Positions 1-8,229 of a DNA stretch of 13,698 bases are shown in pieces. Made by a program: the position numbers and the translations under genes. Within the stretch, counting starts at the first letter, position 1, and every line of letters starts with the position of its first letter. The notes below the pieces were generated by a model. That model did not search any database, was not told the DNA's origin, and saw only the letters and a list, made by a program, of their open reading frames with translations. The DNA is from JBBSTY01 sp038235385 (GTDB taxonomy: Bacteria > Actinomycetota > Acidimicrobiia > Acidimicrobiales > Acidimicrobilacustridaceae), in the NCBI GenBank assembly GCA_038235385.1, contig JBBSTY010000118.1, positions 1 to 13,698 on the forward strand, read 5' to 3'.

Positions 1-1763
<1,763 letters not shown>

Positions 1764-1875
1764 GATGACCGGTCAGTGCATTGCGTGGTGAGGTGATCAC
1801 GTAGGGCAGCTAATGGTCCGTTCGCTCCAGAGACAGCGCCGGACGGTTCGTCTACCGTGGCACCCATCCTGTCCG

Positions 1876-1909
1876 TCAGCACCCCCGTCGTTCTCGGCGG
1901 GGGTGCTGA
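1876..1909 (+). terminator. Hairpin terminator after clpC
   Basis: An 11-bp perfect stem (1876-1886 with 1899-1909, arm TCAGCACCCCC) extends inward by three further pairs, one of them G-T, to leave a 6-nt loop. No T-run follows, so this is a strong-stem, tail-less terminator of the kind common in GC-rich actinobacteria. It lies 112 nt after the clpC stop and upstream of the next promoter, which fits separation of the two transcripts. The rest of 1764-2014 shows no gene. Confidence 0.65.
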
Positions 1910-2000
1910 TGGTTCTGGCCTCGGCCGTCCGTCCCGGTCGTCGTCGCCCTCCCGGCCGGCTGGGCCCGGCCGGTGGTCGGGTGCGCCCTCGCGAGCGCGC

Positions 2001-2006
2001 TAGGTT
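2001..2006 (+). promoter_or_regulatory. -10 element of a leaderless promoter for the LppM-like gene
   Basis: TAGGTT fits the actinobacterial TANNNT -10 consensus and ends 8 nt before the GTG at 2015. Transcription starting about 7 nt downstream would begin at or next to the start codon. No Shine-Dalgarno and no clear -35 are visible. The same arrangement recurs before radA, crp and ispF. Confidence 0.55.
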
Positions 2007-2014
2007 CGACCGCC

Positions 2015-2803
2015 GTGCCCTCTCCATCCCGCACGCGTCCGTGGGCGCCCGCTCGTTCCGGACGACCCGGTCGCCGTTGGCTGGCGGCGCTGATCGCGCT
2101 CGTCGCCCTGACCACGGTCGGCTGTCAGGTGCAGGTCGTCGTCGACACCGTCGTCGAGACGTCGGGTGCGGGGACGGTGACCGTGTCGGTCGGCTTCGAC
2201 GAGGCTGCCCTGGCACGGGTCGGCGATCCGGGCACGCAACTGCAGATCCAGGATCTGCGGGTCGCGGGGTGGGAGGTGACCGATTCGTCCACCGGCGCGG
2301 ACGGCATCACCTGGATCCGGGCATCCAAGCCGTTCGGTACGCCCGCCGCCATGTCGGCCGTGTTGGCCGAGATCGCCGGCCCCGAGACGTTTTTCTCGCA
2401 GATGGCGTTCCAGCGGACCGAGACCGATGACGACATCACCTACACCGTCACCGGCCAGGTCGATCTCAGCAACGGGGTGGCGACCTTCAGCGACCCCGAG
2501 CTCGCCGCCCAACTCGGCGGGGATCCCTTCGGCGGGAACCTGGCGGCGATCGAAGCCGAGGAGGGGCGTCCGATCGAGGACATGGTGACCTTCGAGATCA
2601 ACACGCAGGTCGCGGGGGGTGCGGTCGCGACGGTCCGACCGACCTTGGCCGATGCCGCCCCGCAGGCGATCGCCGCGTCCACCGTGGAGGTGAAGCCGGC
2701 GTCGCCGCTGGTGCGCATCGCCATCGGCGCCGCGATCGTGCTCGCACTGGTGATCGCCGTGGTGGCCCTGGCAGGGGTCCGCCGACGCGTCAACGCGCGC
2801 TGA
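2015..2803 (+). CDS. LppM-like (DUF3153-type) membrane lipoprotein
   Basis: This is a 262-residue predicted lipoprotein of the cell envelope. A basic N-terminus (residues 1-21) leads into a hydrophobic segment (about 22-34) and a lipobox LTTVGC with C37 as the lipidated residue. A beta-rich extracytoplasmic domain follows, then a C-terminal transmembrane helix (about 230-254) and a short RRRVNAR tail. Signal lipobox, beta domain and C-terminal anchor is the layout of mycobacterial LppM (Rv2171), a DUF3153 protein tied to phagosome trafficking. The match is by architecture and loose similarity, so function here is unknown. I chose the GTG at 2015 because a -10 box ends 8 nt upstream; an upstream GTG at 1973 would add 14 residues but lies 5' of that promoter. 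It is a single gene between clpC and radA. Confidence 0.75.
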   Translation: MPSPSRTRPWAPARSGRPGRRWLAALIALVALTTVGCQVQVVVDTVVETSGAGTVTVSVGFDEAALARVGDPGTQLQIQDLRVAGWEVTDSSTGADGITWIRASKPFGTPAAMSAVLAEIAGPETFFSQMAFQRTETDDDITYTVTGQVDLSNGVATFSDPELAAQLGGDPFGGNLAAIEAEEGRPIEDMVTFEINTQVAGGAVATVRPTLADAAPQAIAASTVEVKPASPLVRIAIGAAIVLALVIAVVALAGVRRRVNAR

Positions 2804-2855
2804 CTCCCGATCCACCGTTGCGGTGCGGTCAGCGCCGGGTGTCCGACCCCGTCGG

Positions 2856-2861
2856 TAGGGT
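2856..2861 (+). promoter_or_regulatory. -10 element of a leaderless promoter for radA
   Basis: TAGGGT lies exactly 6 nt before the radA ATG at 2868. There is no Shine-Dalgarno in the short spacer and no convincing -35. It implies a transcript that starts at or within a base or two of the ATG, and supports the chosen radA start. Confidence 0.55.
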
Positions 2862-2867
2862 CGCGCC

Positions 2868-4232
2868 ATGGTGAAGATCCGGTCGGTGTTCCGTTGCGGC
2901 GAGTGCGGGGGCTCGAGTCCCCAGTGGGCCGGCCGGTGCCCGACGTGCGGCGAGTGGAACACCCTCACCGAGGAGGTCGACGCCCCGGATGTCTCACCGG
3001 TGCGAGCGGCCGCCTCGAGGGTCGGCCCGCGCGACGCCCCGGTCCCCATCGCCGACGTCGACACCACCGCCAGCGCCACCATGGCCACGGGCATCGACGA
3101 GGTCGATCGCGTGCTGGGGGGCGGCCTGGTGCCCGGATCGGTCACGCTCGTCGGCGGTGAGCCGGGCATCGGCAAGTCCACGCTCCTGTTGCAGGTGGTC
3201 GACGCGCTCGCCGCCCGTGGGGCGCGGGCGCTGTACATCTCGGCCGAGGAATCCAAGCAGCAGGTGCGACTCCGCGCCGATCGGCTGGGCACCCTGCGGC
3301 CCCACGTCTACCTCGCGGCCGAGAACGCCATCCCGCACATCGTGGCCCACATCGATACCGTCGCTCCCGACGTGGTGGTGGTCGATTCCATCCAGACGGT
3401 GTTCGAACCGCAGATCACGAGCGCGCCGGGGTCGGTCACCCAGGTGCGCGAGTCCGCCGCCCGACTGGTGCACGAGGCCAAGGCGCGTGGCATCGCGGTG
3501 ATCCTCGTCGGCCACGTCACCAAGGACGGCAACCTGGCGGGCCCTCGGGTGCTCGAGCACGTCGTCGACACCGTCTTGTCGTTCGAGGGCGACCGCCACC
3601 ACGGTCTCCGCCTCCTGCGGGCCGTCAAGCACCGCTTCGGCTCCACCGACGAGCTCGGTCTGTTCGAGATGTCCGAGGCCGGTCTCGTGGCCGTCCCGGA
3701 TCCGAGCGCGCTCTTCCTGGCCGATCGGCGCCGAGGTGTCCCGGGGTCGGCGATCGTCGCCACGATCGAGGGTCACCGGCCGCTGCTGGTCGAGCTCCAG
3801 GCCTTGGTGAACCCGACCTCCATCCCGACGCCACGACGGTCCGCACAGGGCGTCGATGGGGGTCGGCTGTCGTTGCTCACCGCCGTGCTCGATCGGCGCG
3901 TCGGGGTCTCGGTCACGGGTCACGATGTCTACGCGCTGGCCGTCGGCGGCGTCCGAGTCGTCGAGCCCGCCGCCGATCTGGCCATCTGCCTGGCCATCTC
4001 CTCGTCGCTCACCGACGTCGCGCTGCCCCCGACGCTCGTCGCGTGCGGCGAGGTCGGTCTGGGTGGCGAGATCCGTCAGGTCGGCCACCTCGAACGCCGG
4101 CTCAACGAAGCGGCCCGCCTGGGGTTCACCCAGGCGCTGGTGCCGCTCCTGGCGCCGGAACCCCCGGCCGGGATCGAGGCGATCCGCGTGGCGACGTTGG
4201 CCGAGGCCGTCCGCCGGCTCGCCATGGCATGA
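2868..4232 (+). CDS. radA: DNA repair/recombination protein RadA
   Basis: RadA (Sms) is a RecA-like, DnaB-like ATPase that drives branch migration in homologous recombination. All parts are visible in 454 residues, the usual length. There is a four-cysteine zinc finger (C10-X2-C13, C24-X2-C27), Walker A GGEPGIGKST at 96-105, a Walker B-like DVVVVDS stretch near 165-171, the RadA-specific motif near 254-258, and a C-terminal Lon-like domain (about 290-454). The signature motif reads KHRFG instead of the usual KNRFG; K, R, F and G are kept. The ATG start follows a leaderless-type -10 box by 6 nt. It sits upstream of disA, as in Bacillus, where RadA is reported to interact with DisA and restrain c-di-AMP synthesis. 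The 110-nt gap leaves co-transcription open. Confidence 0.96.
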   Translation: MVKIRSVFRCGECGGSSPQWAGRCPTCGEWNTLTEEVDAPDVSPVRAAASRVGPRDAPVPIADVDTTASATMATGIDEVDRVLGGGLVPGSVTLVGGEPGIGKSTLLLQVVDALAARGARALYISAEESKQQVRLRADRLGTLRPHVYLAAENAIPHIVAHIDTVAPDVVVVDSIQTVFEPQITSAPGSVTQVRESAARLVHEAKARGIAVILVGHVTKDGNLAGPRVLEHVVDTVLSFEGDRHHGLRLLRAVKHRFGSTDELGLFEMSEAGLVAVPDPSALFLADRRRGVPGSAIVATIEGHRPLLVELQALVNPTSIPTPRRSAQGVDGGRLSLLTAVLDRRVGVSVTGHDVYALAVGGVRVVEPAADLAICLAISSSLTDVALPPTLVACGEVGLGGEIRQVGHLERRLNEAARLGFTQALVPLLAPEPPAGIEAIRVATLAEAVRRLAMA

Positions 4233-4254
4233 TGCCGGCCCGCACTTCCGGCAT
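4232..4254 (+). terminator. Possible weak hairpin terminator between radA and disA
   Basis: A 7-bp perfect stem (ATGCCGG at 4232-4238 with CCGGCAT at 4248-4254) and a 9-nt loop begin on the last base of the radA stop codon. There is no T-run. It may attenuate rather than stop transcription into disA, for which no good promoter could be picked out in 4255-4342. Confidence 0.3.
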
Positions 4255-4342
4255 GGGCACGCCATTTGTGGAAAAGTCGGGGTGACGGGCACGCCCGAAC
4301 GGCGGGCGCGGATGGCCCGGACCAACGACGATCGGACGCGAA

Positions 4343-5488
4343 GTGACCAAGCCCGGAGGACACGAGCACCGCAAGGTCCGTCAGCGGGTCAGCCATGCCA
4401 CCGCCACGACCAACCGCAAGCGGGGCGAGGGCATGCTCAGCGCACTCGCGCAAGTGGCACCGGGCAAGCCCTTGCGGGAAGGTCTCGATCGCATCCTCCA
4501 GGCCAACATGGGAGCGCTCATCGTGGTCGGCGACGGCCCGGAGGTGCTCAACGTGTGCTCGGGCGGCTTCCTGCTCGACGCCGCGTTCAGCCCCCAGCGC
4601 CTCTCCGAGCTCGCCAAGATGGACGGCGCGATCATCCTGGCCTCCGATGCCTCGCGGATCGCCCGGGCCAACGTCCATCTGGTCCCGAACCCCAACACCC
4701 CCACCACCGAGACGGGGACCCGCCACCGCACCGCCGAGCGCGTCGCCCGCTCGATCAACGTGCCCGTCATCTCGGTGTCCGAGGACATGGCCATCATCGC
4801 GGTCTACATGGGCGACGAGAAGCTCCCGCTCGATTCCATCCCGCGCATCCTGAACCGGGCCAACACCGCGCTGCAGACCCTCGAGCGGTACAAGAACCGC
4901 CTCGACGAGGTCTCGTCCTCCCTCTCGACCCTCGAGGTCGAGGACGCCGTCACCATCCGTGACGTCGTGGTGGTGCTGCAGCGGGTCGAGATGGTGATGC
5001 GCATCGCCGAGGAGCTGGCCGCCGACATCGTCGAGCTCGGGGTCGACGGACGCCTCGTGCGCCTCCAGCTCGAGGAGCTCATGGGCGGCGTCGAGGACGA
5101 GCGCCGACGGGTCCTGCAGGACTACTTCCACCAGGACTCCGCCTGGGATCTCGACGAATCCCTCGCCGGGCTCGGCGAGATCGACACCGACGACCTGCTC
5201 GACCTCAAGACCGTGGCGGAGACGCTCAACCTGCCCGACGGGGTCGAGGACCTCGACGATGCGATCCAGCCCAAGGGCTACCGCCTGCTGGCCAAGATCC
5301 CCCGCCTGCCCGAGACGATCATCGAGCACATCGTCGAGCGCTTCGGCGACCTCTCCAAGATCATGCGGGCCACCATTCGAGACCTCGACGACGTCGAAGG
5401 CGTCGGCGAGATGCGGGCCAAGGCCATCAAGGAGGGCCTCTCACGCCTCGCCGAGTCGAGCATCCTCGATCGCTACAGCTCGGCCTGA
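4343..5488 (+). CDS. disA: DNA integrity scanning diadenylate cyclase DisA
   Basis: DisA condenses two ATP into the second messenger c-di-AMP and scans DNA for branched structures. The 381-residue product has an N-terminal DAC domain with D94-G95-A96 (within AKMDGAIIL) and the RHR motif at 127-129 (TGTRHRTAER), both needed for catalysis. A long helical linker follows, then a C-terminal helix-hairpin-helix DNA-binding domain (about 310-378, with VEGVGEMRAKAI). It is about 20 residues longer than typical. The first possible start is the GTG at 4343, with poor Shine-Dalgarno; the ATG at 4433 (M31) would remove a basic, poorly conserved leader and begin where Bacillus and mycobacterial homologues align. 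The true start is therefore uncertain. It follows radA, the usual partner, and its 3' end overlaps a minus-strand lipoprotein gene by 16 nt. Confidence 0.95.
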   Translation: MTKPGGHEHRKVRQRVSHATATTNRKRGEGMLSALAQVAPGKPLREGLDRILQANMGALIVVGDGPEVLNVCSGGFLLDAAFSPQRLSELAKMDGAIILASDASRIARANVHLVPNPNTPTTETGTRHRTAERVARSINVPVISVSEDMAIIAVYMGDEKLPLDSIPRILNRANTALQTLERYKNRLDEVSSSLSTLEVEDAVTIRDVVVVLQRVEMVMRIAEELAADIVELGVDGRLVRLQLEELMGGVEDERRRVLQDYFHQDSAWDLDESLAGLGEIDTDDLLDLKTVAETLNLPDGVEDLDDAIQPKGYRLLAKIPRLPETIIEHIVERFGDLSKIMRATIRDLDDVEGVGEMRAKAIKEGLSRLAESSILDRYSSA

Positions 5489-5778
5489 CGCACCTCGAGG
5501 GTCGCGCGTGGCGGCGCCGCGACCACGCGGGGGTCGAGGGGTCGCACGATCACGTCGGCGCGCGCCTTGCCGTCCGAGCCCGGCGCCACCGGGTCGTCGT
5601 TGCGGCCGCTGCGACCGACGCAGCCCGTCAGCGCGGCCGTCACGGTGACGAGGGCGACCACCGCCGCCGCCCACCGCGCCGCCCGGCGTCTCGGGCCGGC
5701 GCGATCCGCACGCCGATGGGTGGTCGAGCCGCGGGTCTCGACGCCTCGGCGCTCGCCCCTCGGCTGGGTGGTGTCCAT
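5473..5778 (-). CDS. Small predicted lipoprotein, unknown function
   Basis: I do not recognise this 101-residue protein. It has a polar, arginine-rich N-terminus (1-35), a hydrophobic segment AAAVVALVTVTAAL (about 37-50) and a lipobox LTGC with C53 as the lipidated residue. A 48-residue polar tail rich in Pro, Val and charged residues follows. Third codon positions are strongly G/C on this strand, as expected for a real gene here. The ATG at 5778 is preceded by a -10-like GACAAT 7 nt upstream; an ATG at 5787 would add three residues. It is convergent with disA, with 16 nt of 3' overlap, and divergent from guaB. The long N-terminal region before the signal is unusual for a lipoprotein, so the start could be further in. 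Confidence 0.6.
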   Translation of the reverse strand: MDTTQPRGERRGVETRGSTTHRRADRAGPRRRAARWAAAVVALVTVTAALTGCVGRSGRNDDPVAPGSDGKARADVIVRPLDPRVVAAPPRATLEVRQAEL

Positions 5779-5785
5779 GGTCCCC

Positions 5786-5791
5786 ATTGTC
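5786..5791 (-). promoter_or_regulatory. Possible -10 element for the small lipoprotein gene
   Basis: GACAAT, read on the minus strand, ends 7 nt before the ATG at 5778. This is the same geometry as the leaderless promoters elsewhere in the window, but with a G instead of T at the first base. TTTCGT lies 18 nt further upstream and could act as a weak -35. Confidence 0.3.
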
Positions 5792-5840
5792 GGCGCGGAG
5801 CGCTCGTCGACGAAAGTGCTCGCGTGGTCGGCCCAGGTGA

Positions 5841-5868
5841 CGAGAAACCGCGCCTCGGGAGGTTCTCG
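5841..5868. repeat. Imperfect inverted repeat over the guaB -35 region
   Basis: CGAGAAACC at 5841-5849 and GGTTCTCG at 5861-5868 are inverted copies with one unpaired A and an 11-nt centre. The right arm contains TTCTCG, the likely -35 hexamer of guaB, so a protein bound to this dyad would compete with RNA polymerase. No regulator can be named from the sequence. Confidence 0.4.
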
Positions 5869-5891
5869 TTCGCCGTGGTCCTGCCTATGAT
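5863..5891 (+). promoter_or_regulatory. guaB promoter
   Basis: TATGAT at 5886-5891 is a near-consensus -10 (one mismatch to TATAAT). A weak -35, TTCTCG at 5863-5868, lies 17 nt upstream. The start point would be near 5897-5899, giving a leader of about 85 nt before the guaB ATG. This differs from the leaderless promoters nearby. Confidence 0.6.
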
Positions 5892-5897
5892 CGTGCA

Positions 5898-5916
5898 ACA
5901 CCTCCTCACGGGGTGT
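5898..5916 (+). other. Hairpin at the 5' end of the guaB leader RNA
   Basis: ACACCTC (5898-5904) pairs with GGGGTGT (5910-5916) around a 5-nt loop, with one G-T pair. It would fall at or next to the predicted transcription start. It could stabilise the mRNA or influence start-site choice. It does not resemble a riboswitch class I know. Confidence 0.35.
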
Positions 5917-5969
5917 CATCGGCGTATCGGGCCCCACGCGCCGGCGGTCCGGCCGATCAGGTCGAGCTC

Positions 5970-5974
5970 AGGAG
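5970..5974 (+). promoter_or_regulatory. guaB ribosome binding site
   Basis: AGGAG sits 7 nt before the ATG at 5982. It decides the start in favour of that ATG over the GTG codon just before it at 5979 or the in-frame ATG at 5913, which would add 23 residues without similarity to IMP dehydrogenases. Confidence 0.7.
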
Positions 5975-5981
5975 CGTCGTG

Positions 5982-7505
5982 ATGGGACCCGTAGATCCGT
6001 TCGAACTGGCGACCGGGGACGCGGGGTACGACGAGAAGTTCGCCAAGTTGGGCCTGACCTTCGACGACGTCATGTTGTTGCCGGCCGAGTCGTCCGTCCT
6101 CCCCAAGGACGTCGACACCTCCACCCAGCTCACCCGCGACATCCGTCTCAACCTGCCGGTGATGTCGGCAGCCATGGACACCGTCACCGAGTCCCGCATG
6201 GCGATCGCGCTCGCCCGTCTCGGGGGCATCGGGGTCATCCACCGCAACCTGTCCGCCGACGACCAGGCCGCGCAGGTCGATCGGGTGAAGCGCTCGGAGT
6301 CGGGCATGATCACCGACCCCGTCACGCTGCGCCCCCACAACCGGGTGGCCGAGGCGCTCGAGTTGATGGCCCACTTCCACATCTCGGGCATCCCCATCAC
6401 CGACGACACGAACCGCCTCGTCGGGATCCTCACCAACCGGGATCTGCGCTGGTTCAACGACGACCAGGTCGACGTCGCCATCGATTCGGTGATGACCAAG
6501 GACAGCCTGGTGACCGTCCCGGTCGGCACCACGCTCGAGCAGGCCCAGGACATCTTCCGCGAGAACCGCATCGAGAAGCTCCCGGTGGTCGATCGCGACG
6601 GCGTGTTGCGCGGCCTCATCACGGTCAAGGACATCCAGAAGAAGATCGACTTCCCCGATGCCACCAAGGACGCGTCGGGACGTCTGCGAGTCGCTGCCGC
6701 GGTGGGCACCGGGCCCGACGTCGCCGATCGCGCCAAGGCGCTCATCGAGGCCGAGGTCGACGCCATCGTCGTGGATACCGCCCACGGTCACGCCGACAGC
6801 GTGCGGGCCACCATCCGCGAGCTGCGCCGCATGTGGGACGGGCCGCTCATCGGCGGCAACATCGCCACCGGTGAGGCCGCCGAGGCACTGATCGAGGCCG
6901 GTGTCGACGCCATCAAGGTGGGAATCGGACCCGGCTCGATCTGCACCACCCGGATCGTCACCGGCATCGGGGTACCGCAGATCACGGCGGTGTTCGACTG
7001 CGCCCGTGTCGCCCGGGCGCGCGGGGTCAACGTCATCGCCGACGGTGGTCTCCAGTACGCCGGCGACCTGGCCAAGGCCATCGCCGCCGGGGCCGACACC
7101 GTGATGTTCGGCAGCCTGCTCGCCGGCACCGACGAGAGCCCGGGTGAGGTCGTCGTGGTGCAGGGCGAGCGCTACAAGGAGTACCGCGGGATGGGGTCGG
7201 TCGGCGCGATGAAGTCCCGGTCGTTCTCCAAGGACCGCTACTTCCAGGACCACGTCACCGAGGAGGAGAAGATCGTCGCCGAAGGGATCGAGGGGCGGGT
7301 GGCCTACACCGGCCCGGTCAAGCACTCGGTCTTCCAACTCGTCGGCGGGCTGCGCCAGGCGATGGGCTACTGCGGTGCGGCCACCATCGCCGACATGCAG
7401 ACGCGGTCCCGCTTCGTCCGCATGACGGCCGCCGGCCTGCGCGAGAGCCACCCCCACGACATCTGGATCACCCAAGAGGCCCCGAACTACCAGCGACAGA
7501 GCTGA
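5982..7505 (+). CDS. guaB: IMP dehydrogenase
   Basis: GuaB oxidises IMP to XMP with NAD+, the committed step of guanine nucleotide synthesis in the cytoplasm. The 507-residue protein has the standard TIM barrel, split by two CBS domains (about 106-220) that in other IMPDHs bind adenine or guanine nucleotides. Visible active-site parts are the catalytic cysteine C321 in GIGPGSICTTR, the flap dyad R419-Y420 in KDRYFQ, the YRGMGSVGAM loop, and EGIEGRVAY. The C-terminus ends with the family-typical SHPHD and EAPNYQRQS. The start at 5982 has an AGGAG site and a mapped-looking promoter and leader upstream. A dienelactone-hydrolase-type gene follows after 7 nt and is probably co-transcribed. An inverted repeat over the -35 suggests regulation by a DNA-binding protein. 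Confidence 0.97.
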   Translation: MGPVDPFELATGDAGYDEKFAKLGLTFDDVMLLPAESSVLPKDVDTSTQLTRDIRLNLPVMSAAMDTVTESRMAIALARLGGIGVIHRNLSADDQAAQVDRVKRSESGMITDPVTLRPHNRVAEALELMAHFHISGIPITDDTNRLVGILTNRDLRWFNDDQVDVAIDSVMTKDSLVTVPVGTTLEQAQDIFRENRIEKLPVVDRDGVLRGLITVKDIQKKIDFPDATKDASGRLRVAAAVGTGPDVADRAKALIEAEVDAIVVDTAHGHADSVRATIRELRRMWDGPLIGGNIATGEAAEALIEAGVDAIKVGIGPGSICTTRIVTGIGVPQITAVFDCARVARARGVNVIADGGLQYAGDLAKAIAAGADTVMFGSLLAGTDESPGEVVVVQGERYKEYRGMGSVGAMKSRSFSKDRYFQDHVTEEEKIVAEGIEGRVAYTGPVKHSVFQLVGGLRQAMGYCGAATIADMQTRSRFVRMTAAGLRESHPHDIWITQEAPNYQRQS

Positions 7506-7512
7506 TCGGGTC

Positions 7513-8184
7513 ATGCGCATCACGCTCCCATCGGGAACCGCGGCCGAGATGGCCACCCCCACCAGCGGCGCCCCCGTCCAGGGGCTCGTGATGATCCCCG
7601 ACATCGGAGGGATGCGGCCGCTGTTCGACGACCTCACGCTCCGGCTGGCCGAGGAGTACGGGTGGGTGGTCGTCGCCGTCGAACCCTTCCCCGGTTTCGA
7701 GGAGCGACCGTTGGACTGGCGCCTGGCCAACCTGGGTGAGGTCAGCGACGAGCGCCGTCTCGGTGATCTCGTCGCCGCTGCCGACGCCACCGGCATGGCC
7801 GATGTCGGGATCATCGGGTTCTGCATGGGTGGCATGTACGCGCTCAAGGCCGCCGGAACCGGTCGTTTCGCTCGCTCGGTCGGCTTCTACGGGATGATCC
7901 GGGTGCCGGACGACTGGCGCAACGACACGAGCATCGAGCCGCTCGACGCGGTCTCGGCGCCGGACGCGTGCCCGGTGCTGCTGATCGCCGGCAGCGAGGA
8001 CCACTGGACCCCTCCGGCGGACCGTGCGGCACTCGAGTCGGCCGGTGGCACCGTGGTGGTCTACGAGGGTGCCGAGCACGGGTTCGTGCACGATCCTTCG
8101 CGCCCCACCCACCGAGCCGACGACGCCGCCGACGCGTGGCGACGGACCGTCGCCTTCCTCAACGGGCAGCCGCTCCCGGCCTGA
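7513..8184 (+). CDS. Dienelactone hydrolase family alpha/beta hydrolase
   Basis: This 223-residue alpha/beta-hydrolase resembles dienelactone hydrolases (carboxymethylenebutenolidase), cytoplasmic enzymes that open lactone rings with a Cys-Asp-His triad. The triad is visible: C104 in GFCMGG, D163 in GSEDHWTP and H189 in GAEHGFVHDP. The nucleophile is cysteine, not serine, which favours this family over esterases. The N-terminus (PSGTAAEMATP) and PDIGGMRP near 33-40 fit the family core. It starts 7 nt after guaB with no strong Shine-Dalgarno, so it is probably translated from a shared mRNA. No aromatic-degradation genes are nearby, so the true substrate is unknown; a housekeeping or detoxifying hydrolase is as likely as chlorocatechol breakdown. 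Confidence 0.87.
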   Translation: MRITLPSGTAAEMATPTSGAPVQGLVMIPDIGGMRPLFDDLTLRLAEEYGWVVVAVEPFPGFEERPLDWRLANLGEVSDERRLGDLVAAADATGMADVGIIGFCMGGMYALKAAGTGRFARSVGFYGMIRVPDDWRNDTSIEPLDAVSAPDACPVLLIAGSEDHWTPPADRAALESAGGTVVVYEGAEHGFVHDPSRPTHRADDAADAWRRTVAFLNGQPLPA

Positions 8185-8229
8185 TCGACCCGCCGGGGAC
8201 GTGCGCCCGGCGTCGGGCGGGACGATCAG
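8181..8229. terminator. Bidirectional terminator dyad between the hydrolase and crp genes
   Basis: Arms 8181-8187 (CTGATCG) and 8223-8229 (CGATCAG) are perfect inverted copies. After one A-A mismatch the pairing continues for six more G-C pairs (8189-8194 with 8216-8221). An alternative inner 7-bp stem is 8191-8197 with 8206-8212. The outer arms contain the TGA of the hydrolase gene (8182-8184) and the stop codon of crp (8228-8226 on the minus strand). Being symmetric, it can stop both convergent transcripts; no T-runs are present. Confidence 0.65.

Noticed and set aside
1764..2014. A small RNA ending at the hairpin 1876-1909, with TACCGT at 1854 as its -10
   Set aside because: The transcript would be only about 40 nt and there is no -35; the hairpin is better explained as the clpC terminator.
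2994..4325. A 443-codon minus-strand frame opposite radA, and a similar one opposite disA (4076-5329)
   Set aside because: Both lie fully over well-conserved plus-strand genes and show typical antisense-shadow composition.
5887..5982. A possible short upstream frame (ATG at 5887) ending in TGATG overlap with the guaB start
   Set aside because: Its ATG lies inside the -10 box, so it would not be on the transcript that starts near 5897.
5916..7847. A 643-codon open frame on the minus strand opposite guaB
   Set aside because: It is the mirror of a GC-rich gene; the translation is low-complexity (rich in Gly, Asp, His, Val, Leu) and matches no family, while the plus strand encodes a complete IMP dehydrogenase.
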